A stretch of DNA of 64,000 nt from Rhizobium sp. SSA_523. Its GTDB lineage: Bacteria; Pseudomonadota; Alphaproteobacteria; Rhizobiales; Rhizobiaceae. Below, in pieces: positions 1 through 8,080 of this stretch (its first letter is position 1; every line of letters starts with the position of its first letter). Position numbers and translations under genes: made by a program. The notes beneath the pieces are model-generated. The model was not told where the DNA came from and ran no database searches. It worked only from the letters and a program-made list of their open reading frames with translations. The DNA is taken from NCBI RefSeq assembly GCF_030435705.1, contig NZ_CP129381.1, positions 1,054,001 to 1,118,000 of the forward strand. The letters are read 5' to 3'.

Positions 1-351
1 GCGGGCGAGATAGATGTTTTCGGCGACGGTGAGATGCGGAACGAGATTGAGTTCCTGATGGATGATTGCAATGCCCGCCGCTTCCGATTGCAGCGTCGAG
101 GTGAAGTGGACCGTCTGCCCCTTGTAGATCATGTCGCCGGCATCGCGCTGGTAGACACCACTGATGATCTTCATGAGGGTCGATTTTCCGGCGCCGTTTT
201 CGCCGCAGACAGCGTGGACTTCGCCCGCACGCAATTCGAGCCGCACGCCCTGCAGCGCCTTCACGCCGGGAAACTCCTTGGACACATCCTCGAGTTTCAA
301 AAGCAGCGGCGCGGGTTCGCGCTCGCGCTGTGCAAGCGACACTCCTCCCAT
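1..351 (-). CDS. Sugar ABC transporter ATP-binding protein (5' part only)
   Basis: The first 117 residues of a carbohydrate-uptake ATPase of the ribose/xylose (RbsA/XylG/MglA) type; the gene runs off the left edge. Walker A GENGAGKST lies at residues 50-58, and the Q-loop segment IIHQELNLVPHLTVAENI at about 97-113 is typical of the first domain of these double-cassette ATPases, which are normally about 500 residues. The ATG at 351 is preceded by GGAGGAGA. It is divergent from the GntR gene starting near 519 and shares its promoter region, so that regulator probably controls it. The substrate cannot be told from this fragment. Confidence 0.93.
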   Translation of the reverse strand, partial: MGGVSLAQREREPAPLLLKLEDVSKEFPGVKALQGVRLELRAGEVHAVCGENGAGKSTLMKIISGVYQRDAGDMIYKGQTVHFTSTLQSEAAGIAIIHQELNLVPHLTVAENIYLAR

Positions 352-420
352 CGCGATCTCCTCCAGACTTGCGAAAGCCTCCCCGACTTCCTCGCCGCAA
401 GACATAGGACAGGCCACAAT

Positions 421-437
421 AATTGGTCAAGCCAATT
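421..437. promoter_or_regulatory. Candidate GntR/FadR operator, palindrome
   Basis: Perfect inverted repeat AATTGG-N5-CCAATT between the divergent ABC ATPase and GntR genes. The TGGTC core resembles FadR-subfamily operators, whose general form is TGGTnnnACCA. Likely binding site of the adjacent GntR regulator (inference from position and symmetry). Confidence 0.5.
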
Positions 438-518
438 TTCGATTTTGCTTGAAACGCGCCTTATTGACCGATTAATATGCGTAAACTGCAATCATCACCG
501 AGGATTGGCCTGACCAGA

Positions 519-1190
519 ATGACCCTTCCGAAACGTCTCTATCAGCAGATCGCCGATCAGGTCCGGCTATTGATCCAGAACGGCCAATATCCGGCAGGAT
601 CGCGGCTGCCACCGGAACGGGAACTTGCCCAGACGCTCGGCGTATCGCGCCCCTCGCTGCGAGAGGCCCTGATCGCACTGGAAATCGACGGATCGATCGA
701 GATCCGCATGGGCTCTGGCATCTATGTCCTGTCGGCGGGCAAGACCGCGCCGTCGGGCCGTTCTCTGGGTGAAAGCCCGACCGAACTGATGCAGGCGCGC
801 GCCGTGATCGAAAGCGCGGTGATCGCCAAGGCCACAGCGGCGATGACGCAAGCGACGCTGGCCACTCTGTCCGGCATCCTCGACAGCATGCGCCAGGAAA
901 TCGCCGAAGGACGAAAGCCCATCGATCAGGATCGGCTTTTCCATCTGACCATTGCGGAACAGGCCGGAAACTCGGTTCTGGCGGAAATCGTTGCCAACCT
1001 CTTCGATGAGCGGCACAGCCCGATCTCCGACCATATGCGCGGCCGCTTCGAAACGCCCGAAACCTGGTCGGAGGCTTTGCTGGAGCACGAGGCGATCCTC
1101 GCCTCGCTCGAGGCCCGCGATCCACTTGCGGCGCAAGCCACGATGCATGCGCATCTTACCGCATCAAGGCGGCGGTGGCTGGAAAGCTGA
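519..1190 (+). CDS. GntR/FadR-family transcriptional regulator
   Basis: Sugar-acid-type regulator of about 223 residues. It has an N-terminal winged helix (LYQQIADQVRLLIQNGQYPAG, then [22 protein letters not shown]) and a C-terminal FCD ligand-binding domain with the usual His/Asp metal-pocket pattern (DRLFHLTIAEQAGN...EHEAIL). The start at 519 is chosen by comparison with the paralogue at 5684; the ATG at 477 is in frame but has no visible ribosome site. Divergent from the ABC ATPase at 1-351, with a palindromic operator candidate between them. Probably a ligand-released repressor of that transporter; ligand unknown. Confidence 0.9.
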   Translation: MTLPKRLYQQIADQVRLLIQNGQYPAGSRLPPERELAQTLGVSRPSLREALIALEIDGSIEIRMGSGIYVLSAGKTAPSGRSLGESPTELMQARAVIESAVIAKATAAMTQATLATLSGILDSMRQEIAEGRKPIDQDRLFHLTIAEQAGNSVLAEIVANLFDERHSPISDHMRGRFETPETWSEALLEHEAILASLEARDPLAAQATMHAHLTASRRRWLES

Positions 1191-1225
1191 GGTCTTGAGC
1201 GCTTCGCGGCGACGGCGACAGGCTT

Positions 1226-2065
1226 CTAGCGCGACATCTCGAACTGCAGATCGACACCGAACCAGGCATGCGCCGGGATCGTGATCCGGCCTTGCCCGAT
1301 GGAATATTCGATCCCCTCTTTGCCAAGCAGCGCCGACACTGCGGCCAGATCGTCGACGAGAAGGGTAAAGGCGACAAGCCCGCCCGCCCCCGCGTCAGGC
1401 GAAATCGCGATGCGTCCCTGTTTTTGCAAAGGCAGGACTGCGTCCTGCGGCACGAAGGCGCCATCGGCAAAGGCCTGCAGAAATGCGGCATGATGGCCCG
1501 GATCGCTCGCTTGCACCGTGACCTCGGTGACGTTCCTGGCGCCGTTGGCATGCTGCTGGAAAGCCGTGTTCCAGAAGGCATCCGGGAAATGCTGCTGGCA
1601 GACGAAGAAGGAGGCATCCGGCACGGCCGGATCATGAGCAAAGGCCAGCGTGAAGGCCACATGGGTTTCGCTGCCATCCGGACGGCGTCCCTTGCGTTCA
1701 AAGAAGAAGGGTTCGAAGGCGCCGATGCCGCGCTTGGCAAAGCGGTGCGCATCGTGCCGTGCATCCTCGCTGTCGAGAACGAGCATGGCGAGCCCCTCGC
1801 GCCGGGCGAGGTAATCCCGAACAAAGGCACCGAAGCTGAAGTGGCCCGGCCGGTGTTCCTCGATCAGGCTTTCATCGCCGACTGTGATCAACTCCAGGAA
1901 GGAGGAGTGAAACTGCACGATGCGGTTTTCCGTGCCCCAGGGATGGCGATTGCGCCCGCCGACCTGGAAGCCAAGGGCCCGATACCGTTCAGCCACGGCA
2001 TCGAGGTCGCGCACCGCCAAAACCAGGTGATCGATGCGTTTTGGCGATGCTTTCAAGGCGTTCAT
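1226..2065 (-). CDS. VOC-superfamily (glyoxalase-like) protein
   Basis: 279-residue protein beginning IDHLVLAVRDLDAVAERYRALGF, the classic first beta-alpha unit of a vicinal-oxygen-chelate domain. It resembles the Glyoxalase_3-type family that carries two VOC modules (about residues 9-140 and 150-275). No specific enzymatic function can be assigned. The ATG at 2065 has AGAGGAGA upstream; the reading frame continues further upstream but without VOC homology. It follows the enolase-superfamily gene on the same strand with a 68-bp gap, so it may share its operon and act on a sugar-acid intermediate, which is a guess. Confidence 0.85.
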   Translation of the reverse strand: MNALKASPKRIDHLVLAVRDLDAVAERYRALGFQVGGRNRHPWGTENRIVQFHSSFLELITVGDESLIEEHRPGHFSFGAFVRDYLARREGLAMLVLDSEDARHDAHRFAKRGIGAFEPFFFERKGRRPDGSETHVAFTLAFAHDPAVPDASFFVCQQHFPDAFWNTAFQQHANGARNVTEVTVQASDPGHHAAFLQAFADGAFVPQDAVLPLQKQGRIAISPDAGAGGLVAFTLLVDDLAAVSALLGKEGIEYSIGQGRITIPAHAWFGVDLQFEMSR

Positions 2066-2133
2066 GGGGCGTCTCCTCTGGCCTGCTCTGCCGGTATAGG
2101 CAAAGCAGGGCTGCGCCGGAACCCGGCACCCTC

Positions 2134-3252
2134 TCAATCGATGGATTTTCCGAAGCGTTCCATGCTCCCGGCAAGCGGCGTCGTGCTGGCGCCTGGCTGC
2201 TGCGGCCGGCGGAAAATACCGTTCTCCACCTGCGCCGGCTCGTGGAAATGATCCTTGATCCACGGAATATATTCGAGAATGGTCGAGGCCGGATGCCAAT
2301 AGCTCAGATGGACATGCACCTGGCTCATCTCCCCGGCATGCGGCACGACGGGTAACCGGTTGGCCAGAGCGAGATCGGCGACCTGAATATATTCCGTGAT
2401 CCCGCCCAGCCGCGTCACGTCTGGCTGGACATAGTGCACGGCACCGGCATTGATGAAGCTGCGAAACGCATCCAGCGTGTAAAGCTGCTCACCCAAAGCG
2501 ACGGGAATGGCCGTATTGCGGGCAAGCGCGGCATGGCTTGCGATATCATCATACCACATGGGCTCCTCGAACCAGTAGATGTCGAGATCCGCCGCCCGCG
2601 CGCAGAATCTCTGGCAGGTGGGCAGATCCCAACGGCCATTGGCGTCGATAGCGATACGGATCCTGTCGCCGACCCGCTTGCGAACCGCCTGCAGCCGCGC
2701 AATGTCGGTGTTCGGATCATCATGGCCGACCTTGATCTTGATACGCGTGAAACCCTCCTCCTCCACGGCGCGCGCGCACCCCTCGACGAGCGCCTCCTGC
2801 GAAAAGGAAATCCAGCCGATATCGGTATTATAGGCCTCCAGCGCCTCGGTTCTCGCGCCGCCCAACAATGCCCAGAGCGGCATTTCGGCCCGTTTCGCGG
2901 CGAGATCCCACAAGGCGACATCGACCGCCGCCAGCGCAAGATGCGTGATGCCGGCCCGTCCCACCCATTGCAATGCCGGATATCGGGCGAGTTTCGTCCA
3001 CAAACGCTGATGGGCGCTTGCATCCTCCCCGAGCAGCAGCGGCGCGTAAGCGTCGCGGATGCAGGCGGTGATCAGCCGGTCGGAGGCCAAATGGGCATGC
3101 GTCCCGGTGAAGCCATAGCCCTCCAGCCCATCGGACGTGGTGATCTTGGCGCCGACCACGCCCCAATGTGTGATGCTGTGGGTGGAATCCGAGATGGATT
3201 GCGACGTCAGCGGCAGATGCAGGATAAAGGGTTCAACGGCAGTAATCTTCAT
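2134..3252 (-). CDS. Mandelate racemase/enolase-superfamily sugar-acid dehydratase-like protein
   Basis: 372-residue two-domain enolase-superfamily enzyme: N-terminal capping domain (about 1-125) and TIM barrel. Visible catalytic groups are the K172-x-K174 pair (RIKIKVG), metal ligands D203 (IDANG), E229 (FEEP) and E255 (GEQ), and the general base H305 (VPHAGE), the pattern of the mandelate racemase subgroup. Most such enzymes in sugar-acid operons are aldonate or uronate dehydratases giving 2-keto-3-deoxy acids. The substrate is not known; a racemase or cycloisomerase is possible. Next to a tandem GntR regulator and an Ldh-type dehydrogenase, which suggests one catabolic module. Confidence 0.88.
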   Translation of the reverse strand: MKITAVEPFILHLPLTSQSISDSTHSITHWGVVGAKITTSDGLEGYGFTGTHAHLASDRLITACIRDAYAPLLLGEDASAHQRLWTKLARYPALQWVGRAGITHLALAAVDVALWDLAAKRAEMPLWALLGGARTEALEAYNTDIGWISFSQEALVEGCARAVEEEGFTRIKIKVGHDDPNTDIARLQAVRKRVGDRIRIAIDANGRWDLPTCQRFCARAADLDIYWFEEPMWYDDIASHAALARNTAIPVALGEQLYTLDAFRSFINAGAVHYVQPDVTRLGGITEYIQVADLALANRLPVVPHAGEMSQVHVHLSYWHPASTILEYIPWIKDHFHEPAQVENGIFRRPQQPGASTTPLAGSMERFGKSID

Positions 3253-3325
3253 GACCGGCTCCTCCTCCGATGCGCATCTCGGCTTGCAGGCGATGCGCGC
3301 GCCTGTGGTTCACCAGGTTTTTGCC

Positions 3326-4306
3326 CTACAGGCGCTCCAGGTAAGGCAGGTCCACCGGCGTGATGACATCTGCCACGGCACGGATGCGCAGCATGGCGCG
3401 ATGGCGCGACACCTTCAGATGATCGGCAAGCGCCTCGCAAGCGGCGTCGACATCCTGCCGTTCCAGGCATTCGACGACCTTCAGGTGCTCGGGCAGGAAG
3501 GGCTCGCTCTCGAACATGTCGGCGGTGCGGCGGTAGAGAAAATGGTGGGCGACGAGCAACGCCTGCGGCAGGCTGACCGCTCGCAAAAGGGCATGGTTGC
3601 CGCAATATCCAAGAAGATCGACATGCAGTTCCTGCTCCAGCTGATCGAGCCGGTCACTATCGACCCGCTGCGCTGCAACCGCCTCTTCCAGATGTCGCCG
3701 CAGCCGAGCCAGACATCCCTGCGGCAGAAGCGGAACAGCCTTTGCAAGGGCCAGCGGCTCCAACACCCAGCGCAGCTCGTATAATTCATTGATATGCCGT
3801 TCCGTCAGCGCCGGTGCGATCCAGCGGGCGCTGGCATCCTTGCGGACAATGCCTCTTTCCTGAAGCCTTGCCACCACTTCCCGGGCGACCGTCCGGCTCA
3901 CTCCGAAATGCCGGGCGAGCAAAGCCTCGTTGATGCGCCAGCTTGCCATTGCGGTTCGCGACACGACCTCTATTTCGACATCCGGATAGATCAGCTCCCA
4001 ACTCGCATGGGGTTGAAGCTCCTGAACAATCGCGTCGGCGACCGGCTCCGCCCTTGCAGCGCGGGGATCGGCGGCGACGGTTTCGACTTCATATCCGCGG
4101 CCCTGCGCCTTTCGCACCAGGCCTCGCTCCTCAAGTTCGGCCAGAGCCTGGCGGGCCGGTGCCCGGCTGATGGCGAACCGTTCGGCAACCGCCGTCTCCG
4201 TCAAACGCGTTCCCGCCGCGATCAGGCCACTGCTGATCTCGCGCGCCAGCCTGTCGCAGGCACGGCGGTAAAGCTTGGGCGCGGTGGTTGGAGGGATCGG
4301 CTGCAT
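3326..4306 (-). CDS. GntR-family regulator with two winged-helix domains
   Basis: 326 residues. A first GntR winged helix at about 11-77 (AVAERFAISRAPARQALAEL) is followed by a second helix-turn-helix-like unit at about 108-165 (EALLARHFGVSRTVAREVVA) and then an FCD-type helical ligand domain at about 170-310. Ordinary GntR/FCD proteins are about 220-240 residues with one winged helix, so this is an unusual duplicated architecture. Divergent from the Ldh-family gene across a 106-bp region with a clear inverted repeat; probably represses both directions. The ATG at 4306 is used. Confidence 0.88.
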   Translation of the reverse strand: MQPIPPTTAPKLYRRACDRLAREISSGLIAAGTRLTETAVAERFAISRAPARQALAELEERGLVRKAQGRGYEVETVAADPRAARAEPVADAIVQELQPHASWELIYPDVEIEVVSRTAMASWRINEALLARHFGVSRTVAREVVARLQERGIVRKDASARWIAPALTERHINELYELRWVLEPLALAKAVPLLPQGCLARLRRHLEEAVAAQRVDSDRLDQLEQELHVDLLGYCGNHALLRAVSLPQALLVAHHFLYRRTADMFESEPFLPEHLKVVECLERQDVDAACEALADHLKVSRHRAMLRIRAVADVITPVDLPYLERL

Positions 4307-4338
4307 GCAATCTCAGTCTTTCGGGTTGTCTACAGGGA

Positions 4339-4367
4339 TTGCACAAGTGCGACAGAACGTCTAGTGT
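4339..4367 (+). promoter_or_regulatory. Putative sigma-70-type promoter of the Ldh-family gene
   Basis: TTGCAC (4339-4344), 17-base spacer, TAGTGT (4362-4367). The -10 element lies inside the inverted repeat at 4360-4377, as expected for a repressible promoter. Weak match, position-based call. Confidence 0.35.
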
Positions 4368-4377
4368 ATGCATTAGA
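4360..4377. promoter_or_regulatory. Candidate GntR operator
   Basis: 18-bp inverted repeat TCTAGTGTA/TGCATTAGA; 7 of 9 positions pair. The core GTATGCA resembles TGTATACA-type GntR sites. It lies between the divergent tandem-winged-helix regulator and the Ldh-family dehydrogenase. Confidence 0.5.
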
Positions 4378-4412
4378 CATTTTTCATCGGACAGCAGGGA
4401 GGTGCGGGCTTG

Positions 4413-5570
4413 ATGGAACATTCTGATCTCTCGGCGTCTGCCGCATCCCCCGTTCAAGCTTCTGGCCAACCTTCTGCACCACCCTCTGCCTCGCCTTGCA
4501 TCCCCCTGGCCGAACTCAGCCGCTTCTCGGTCGAAACGCTGCTGGCGATCGGCGCGGACGACGCAACCGCGCAGGCTGCAACCCGGGCGATGATGCACGG
4601 TACGCGCCACGGCGTGGACAGCCACGGCATCCGGCTTCTTCCCCACTATGTCACTGTGCTGGAGGGCGGCCGGGTCAATCGGACGCCCAGCCTGCGCCGC
4701 CTGTCCGGCTTTGGCGCGGTGATGACACTCGATGCCGATCACGCTCATGGCGCGCTGGCGGCCTATACGGCCATGGACAATGCCATCGGGCTGGCAGGCC
4801 AGTTCGGAATCGGCGCGGTCGCCATCCGCAACACCTCGCATTTCGGTCCTGCCGGCACTTATTCGCTGGAAGCGGCACGGCAGGGCTTTATCGGTCTGAC
4901 CTTCTGCAATTCCGACAGCTTCGTCCGCCTCCATGACGGGGCGGAGCGGTTCCACGGCACCAATCCCATCGCGGTTGCAGTGCCGGCGCCAAACGAGGAT
5001 CCCTGGCTTCTGGACATGGCCACAAGCGCCGTGCCCTTCAACCGGGTCCTGCTCTATCGCAGCCTCGGCCTGCCGCTACCCGAGGCCGTGGCATCGGACC
5101 AGGACGGCCTGGACACGACCGACGCGCATTTGACGGATATGCTGGCGCCGGTCGGCGCGGCCTTCGGCTTCAAGGGAGCGGCTTTGGCGGGCATGGCGGA
5201 AATCTTCAGCGCCGTCCTCACCGGCATGCGCCTGTCATTCGACATCGCGCCCATGGGCGGGCCGGATGTTGCAACCCCCCGCCAGCTTGGCGCCTTCACC
5301 CTGGCCATCAAACCGGACGCTTTCGTGGAACGCGACGTCTTCGACGATGGCATGCGGCGCTATCTGCACCGGCTGCGCCATTCAAGGGCACGCGAGGGGC
5401 AGACGGTATTGGCGCCCGGCGATCGGGAATGGGCGGTGGCAAGGCTGCGGGAGAAGGACGGGGTCCAGCTGGATCCGGATACAGCCGCCGCCTTCCAGAT
5501 CCTGAGCACACGCCTAGGAATCGCAATGCCCCCGGCACTCAAACAGCCTGCGCAAGATCCGACAGGATGA
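4413..5570 (+). CDS. Ldh-family (malate/L-lactate/sulfolactate-type) dehydrogenase
   Basis: 385-residue NAD(P)-dependent oxidoreductase of the LDH2/MDHG family, which includes YiaK, ureidoglycolate dehydrogenase and ComC-type enzymes and reduces or oxidises 2-oxo/2-hydroxy acids. Family hallmarks are RHGVDSHGIRLLPHY, AIRNTSHFGPAG and FHGTNPIA. The first 27 or so residues are rich in Ser, Ala and Pro and precede the normal family start at LAELSRFSVETL; the later codons offer no better start, and GGGAGGT lies upstream of the ATG at 4413. Divergent from the tandem GntR regulator. It likely works with the enolase-superfamily enzyme on a sugar acid; substrate unknown. Confidence 0.88.
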   Translation: MEHSDLSASAASPVQASGQPSAPPSASPCIPLAELSRFSVETLLAIGADDATAQAATRAMMHGTRHGVDSHGIRLLPHYVTVLEGGRVNRTPSLRRLSGFGAVMTLDADHAHGALAAYTAMDNAIGLAGQFGIGAVAIRNTSHFGPAGTYSLEAARQGFIGLTFCNSDSFVRLHDGAERFHGTNPIAVAVPAPNEDPWLLDMATSAVPFNRVLLYRSLGLPLPEAVASDQDGLDTTDAHLTDMLAPVGAAFGFKGAALAGMAEIFSAVLTGMRLSFDIAPMGGPDVATPRQLGAFTLAIKPDAFVERDVFDDGMRRYLHRLRHSRAREGQTVLAPGDREWAVARLREKDGVQLDPDTAAAFQILSTRLGIAMPPALKQPAQDPTG

Positions 5571-5593
5571 AATGCAAGGCAACCAACTGCCGC

Positions 5594-5622
5594 TTGACAC
5601 GTACTGAAAATCACTCATAGTG
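5594..5622 (+). promoter_or_regulatory. Putative promoter of the second FadR-type regulator
   Basis: Consensus -35 TTGACA (5594-5599), 17-base spacer, ATAGTG (5617-5622). It is followed within a few bases by the perfect palindrome at 5629-5645, which suggests autoregulation. Confidence 0.5.
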
Positions 5623-5628
5623 CAAATT

Positions 5629-5645
5629 GGTCAGACAATCTGACC
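5629..5645. promoter_or_regulatory. Candidate FadR-type operator, perfect palindrome
   Basis: GGTCAGA-CAA-TCTGACC: 7-bp arms with perfect dyad symmetry, close to the FadR-subfamily TGGTCnGACCA pattern. Located between the promoter and the start of the GntR regulator at 5684. Confidence 0.6.
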
Positions 5646-5683
5646 GCATGGGCGCCGTGGGAGTGGTGTTCGGGAGGGTATCC

Positions 5684-6397
5684 ATGTTTGTCGCGCTGGA
5701 GCCGCGCCGCCTGTACCGGCAGGTCGCGGAGCAGATACGTGCGCTGATCGAAGCGGGTGAGCTGACTGCCGGCTCGCGGCTGCCGCCCGAACGGGAATTG
5801 GCGGAGCGCTTCGGCGTGTCGCGGCCGACCGTGCGGGAGGCCCTGATCGTGCTGGAGGTGGAAGGCCATATCCAGATCCGCATGGGATCCGGCGTCTATA
5901 TCAGCAGCCGCCCGAGTATCGCCTCGGTGATCCGTCCGGATGCCGATGGCGAAGGACCACTCGAAATCCTGCAAGCGCGGTGCCTGATCGAAAGCGGCAT
6001 TGCGGAAGAGGCCGCCCGCCTGGCAACGCCTTCGAGCCTTGAACGGATCGACGCCATCCTGGATCAGATGGAGGCATCGCTTGACGATGCGGAAGTGGCG
6101 CTTGCCTGTGACCGGGATTTTCACACAGCCATCGCCGACATCATCGGCAATTCCGCGCTGAAACACTTTACCGGGCTGATCTATGACACGCGCATGTCGC
6201 CCTATTTCACCAAACTTGCCAGTTACTTCGAAGGTCCGCACACCTGGAGACTCGCGCTGGAAGAGCATCGCGTGATCCGGGACGCCATCGCCGCCCGCGA
6301 TCCTGCGGGTGCCCGCGAGGCGATGCGATGGCATCTGACACTGGCACAGAAGAGATTCTCGGAAAGCTTCGGGGAGGAGCCAAGCCGGGAAGACTGA
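5684..6397 (+). CDS. GntR/FadR-family transcriptional regulator
   Basis: 237 residues, clearly paralogous to the regulator at 519 (shared [38 protein letters not shown] block). N-terminal winged helix about 5-70, FCD domain about 90-230 with [10 protein letters not shown] and EEHRVI metal-pocket segments. The ATG at 5684 has GGGAGG just upstream; longer starts at 5627 and 5648 would overlap the operator. It directly precedes the TRAP/uxuA/uxuB genes, so it is the likely regulator of that operon (ExuR/UxuR-like role by context). Confidence 0.92.
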   Translation: MFVALEPRRLYRQVAEQIRALIEAGELTAGSRLPPERELAERFGVSRPTVREALIVLEVEGHIQIRMGSGVYISSRPSIASVIRPDADGEGPLEILQARCLIESGIAEEAARLATPSSLERIDAILDQMEASLDDAEVALACDRDFHTAIADIIGNSALKHFTGLIYDTRMSPYFTKLASYFEGPHTWRLALEEHRVIRDAIAARDPAGAREAMRWHLTLAQKRFSESFGEEPSRED

Positions 6398-6420
6398 CGG
6401 CCGGCGCTGATCGGCCGTCA
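6395..6420 (+). terminator. Hairpin between regulator and TRAP operon
   Basis: 9-bp perfect stem TGACGGCCG/CGGCCGTCA with an 8-base loop, beginning at the stop codon of the regulator. No strong T-run follows. It may partly terminate, or set different mRNA levels for regulator and transporter. Confidence 0.45.
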
Positions 6421-6452
6421 TAAATCAGTTCATTTTCATCTGGGAGGAAAGA

Positions 6453-7427
6453 ATGAAACTAAGACTGGCAACATTGTTGAGCGCCGCTGCCTTCGTCGCC
6501 GCCTCAGCGCTTTCGGCACAAGCACAGACCGTCCTGAAATGGGCGCATGTCTACGAGACCTCGGAACCGTTCCATACGGATTCCGTCTGGGCCTCGGAGG
6601 AAATCGCCAAGCGTACCGACGGTCGTTACAAGATCGACGTCTTTCCTGCCTCGCAGCTGGGCAAGGAAGCCGACATCAACCAGGGCCTGAAACTCGGGAC
6701 TGTCGATATCATCATCTCCGGCTCGAGCTTTGCCGCGCGCGATCACAAGCCGATCGGCGTTACCTATTACCCCTACATCTTCCGTGATCCGAGCCATCTC
6801 CTGGCCTATACCAAGAGCGACGTCTTCAAGAAGCTCACCCAGGGTTACGAGGAAAAGACCGGCAACCACATCGTGGCCGTCAGCTATTACGGCACACGCC
6901 ACACCACATCCAACCGGGCGATCGCCAAATGCGCCGATATGGCCGGCCTGAAGATGCGCGTGCCGGACGTGCCGGCCTATCTTGCCATGCCGCGCGCCTG
7001 CGGCGCCAACACCACGCCGATCGCCTTTGCCGAAGTTTATCTGGCATTGCAGAACGGCACGGTCGAGGCACAGGAAAATCCGCTGACGACGATCGAGGCC
7101 AAGAAGTTCTACGAGGTTCAGAAGAACATCGTGCTGACCGGCCATATCGTCGATCATCTGAACACGGTGGTCTCGAAGACCCGCTGGGCGAGCCTTTCCG
7201 ACGAGGACAAGAAGATCTTCACGGAGGTGATGCTGGAGGCGGCCGCGCGCACGACCAAGACGATCGAAGCGCGTGAAAAGGCGCTGGTCGACGAGTTCAA
7301 GGCGAAGGGCATTTCTGTCACCGACATCGACAAGGCGGACTTCGAGAAGAACGTCATCGAGAAGGTCAAGCTCGAAGACTTCGGCTACGAGAAGGCCGAC
7401 TGGGACGCGATCCGCGCCATCAAGTGA
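6453..7427 (+). CDS. TRAP transporter solute-binding protein, DctP family
   Basis: 324 residues with a Sec signal peptide (cleavage near SAQA-QT, about residue 25). Periplasmic receptor of a tripartite ATP-independent transporter. DctP features are LKWAHVYETSEPFH, SQLGKEADINQGLKLGTVDI and KMRVPDVPAYLAMPRACGANTTPIAF, whose Arg normally grips the substrate carboxylate. GGGAGGAAAGA precedes the ATG. First gene of a run with both membrane subunits and three sugar-acid enzymes, so the ligand is probably an aldonate or hexuronate (L-gulonate, L-idonate, D-mannonate or similar). Confidence 0.95.
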   Translation: MKLRLATLLSAAAFVAASALSAQAQTVLKWAHVYETSEPFHTDSVWASEEIAKRTDGRYKIDVFPASQLGKEADINQGLKLGTVDIIISGSSFAARDHKPIGVTYYPYIFRDPSHLLAYTKSDVFKKLTQGYEEKTGNHIVAVSYYGTRHTTSNRAIAKCADMAGLKMRVPDVPAYLAMPRACGANTTPIAFAEVYLALQNGTVEAQENPLTTIEAKKFYEVQKNIVLTGHIVDHLNTVVSKTRWASLSDEDKKIFTEVMLEAAARTTKTIEAREKALVDEFKAKGISVTDIDKADFEKNVIEKVKLEDFGYEKADWDAIRAIK

Positions 7428-7501
7428 CGGATCACCCCCGGCGTCCCAAGCGGCGCCGGGGGTTCGAGACCCCTCCAGATCAAGAACAAAGGGAGCCATC
7501 C

Positions 7502-8077
7502 ATGACGGAGCATCCGCACGCGCCGATCCCAGTGGAGGAGATGGCGCATGCCTTCGAGGAAGATGCCGCACCGGTCGACCTTTCTCCTTATGCCATCGAA
7601 GACTGGATCACGCTCATCGTCTTCTGGGGCATGGGCCTGTCGGTTTTCCTGCAGTTCTTCACCCGTTATGTGCTGAATGACAGCTTTGCCTGGACGGAAG
7701 AAATCGCCGCCAATTGCCTTGTCGTGGTCGTCTTTCTCGGCTCGGTCATGTGCGTTCGCACCATGCGCCACATCGAGGTGGACCTGATCTACCGCTTCCT
7801 GCCGCCCCGCGCGGTGCGCCCGCTCCAGCTGCTGGTCGATCTCGTCGGCATCGCCTTCTTCGCCTACATCACCTGGCTGATGTGGCGCTATCTGGAAATC
7901 GTCGGCGAAGAGCGCATGGTGACCGTCGACCTGCCGCGCGGCTACGTGTTCTACACGGTGTTTGCCGCCTTCGCGCTGATGTTCCTGCGCGCCGTTCACA
8001 ATCTCATCAAGGACCTCACCGGCCCGCGGACAATTCGCGAGCAGGCGCAGGACGATCTTCACGCTGGAGGAATTTGA
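7502..8077 (+). CDS. TRAP transporter small permease, DctQ family
   Basis: 191 residues, four predicted membrane helices (about 35-55, 70-90, 110-130, 150-170) in the usual DctQ layout, with the WTEEIAANCLVVVVFLGS segment typical of the family. The ATG at 7502 with GGGAG upstream gives a normal length; an in-frame start at 7424 would overlap the dctP stop region and add a hydrophilic tail. Inner-membrane partner of the DctP and DctM proteins on either side. Confidence 0.93.
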   Translation: MTEHPHAPIPVEEMAHAFEEDAAPVDLSPYAIEDWITLIVFWGMGLSVFLQFFTRYVLNDSFAWTEEIAANCLVVVVFLGSVMCVRTMRHIEVDLIYRFLPPRAVRPLQLLVDLVGIAFFAYITWLMWRYLEIVGEERMVTVDLPRGYVFYTVFAAFALMFLRAVHNLIKDLTGPRTIREQAQDDLHAGGI

Positions 8078-8080
8078 GCG

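Noticed and set aside
34..513. Plus-strand open frame opposite the ABC ATPase fragment
   Set aside because: No recognisable protein; the minus strand has Walker A and Q-loop motifs in frame.
2066..2299. N-terminal extension of the VOC protein
   Set aside because: The extra 78 residues overlap the end of the dehydratase gene and are Arg-rich without homology; a ribosome site precedes the ATG at 2065.
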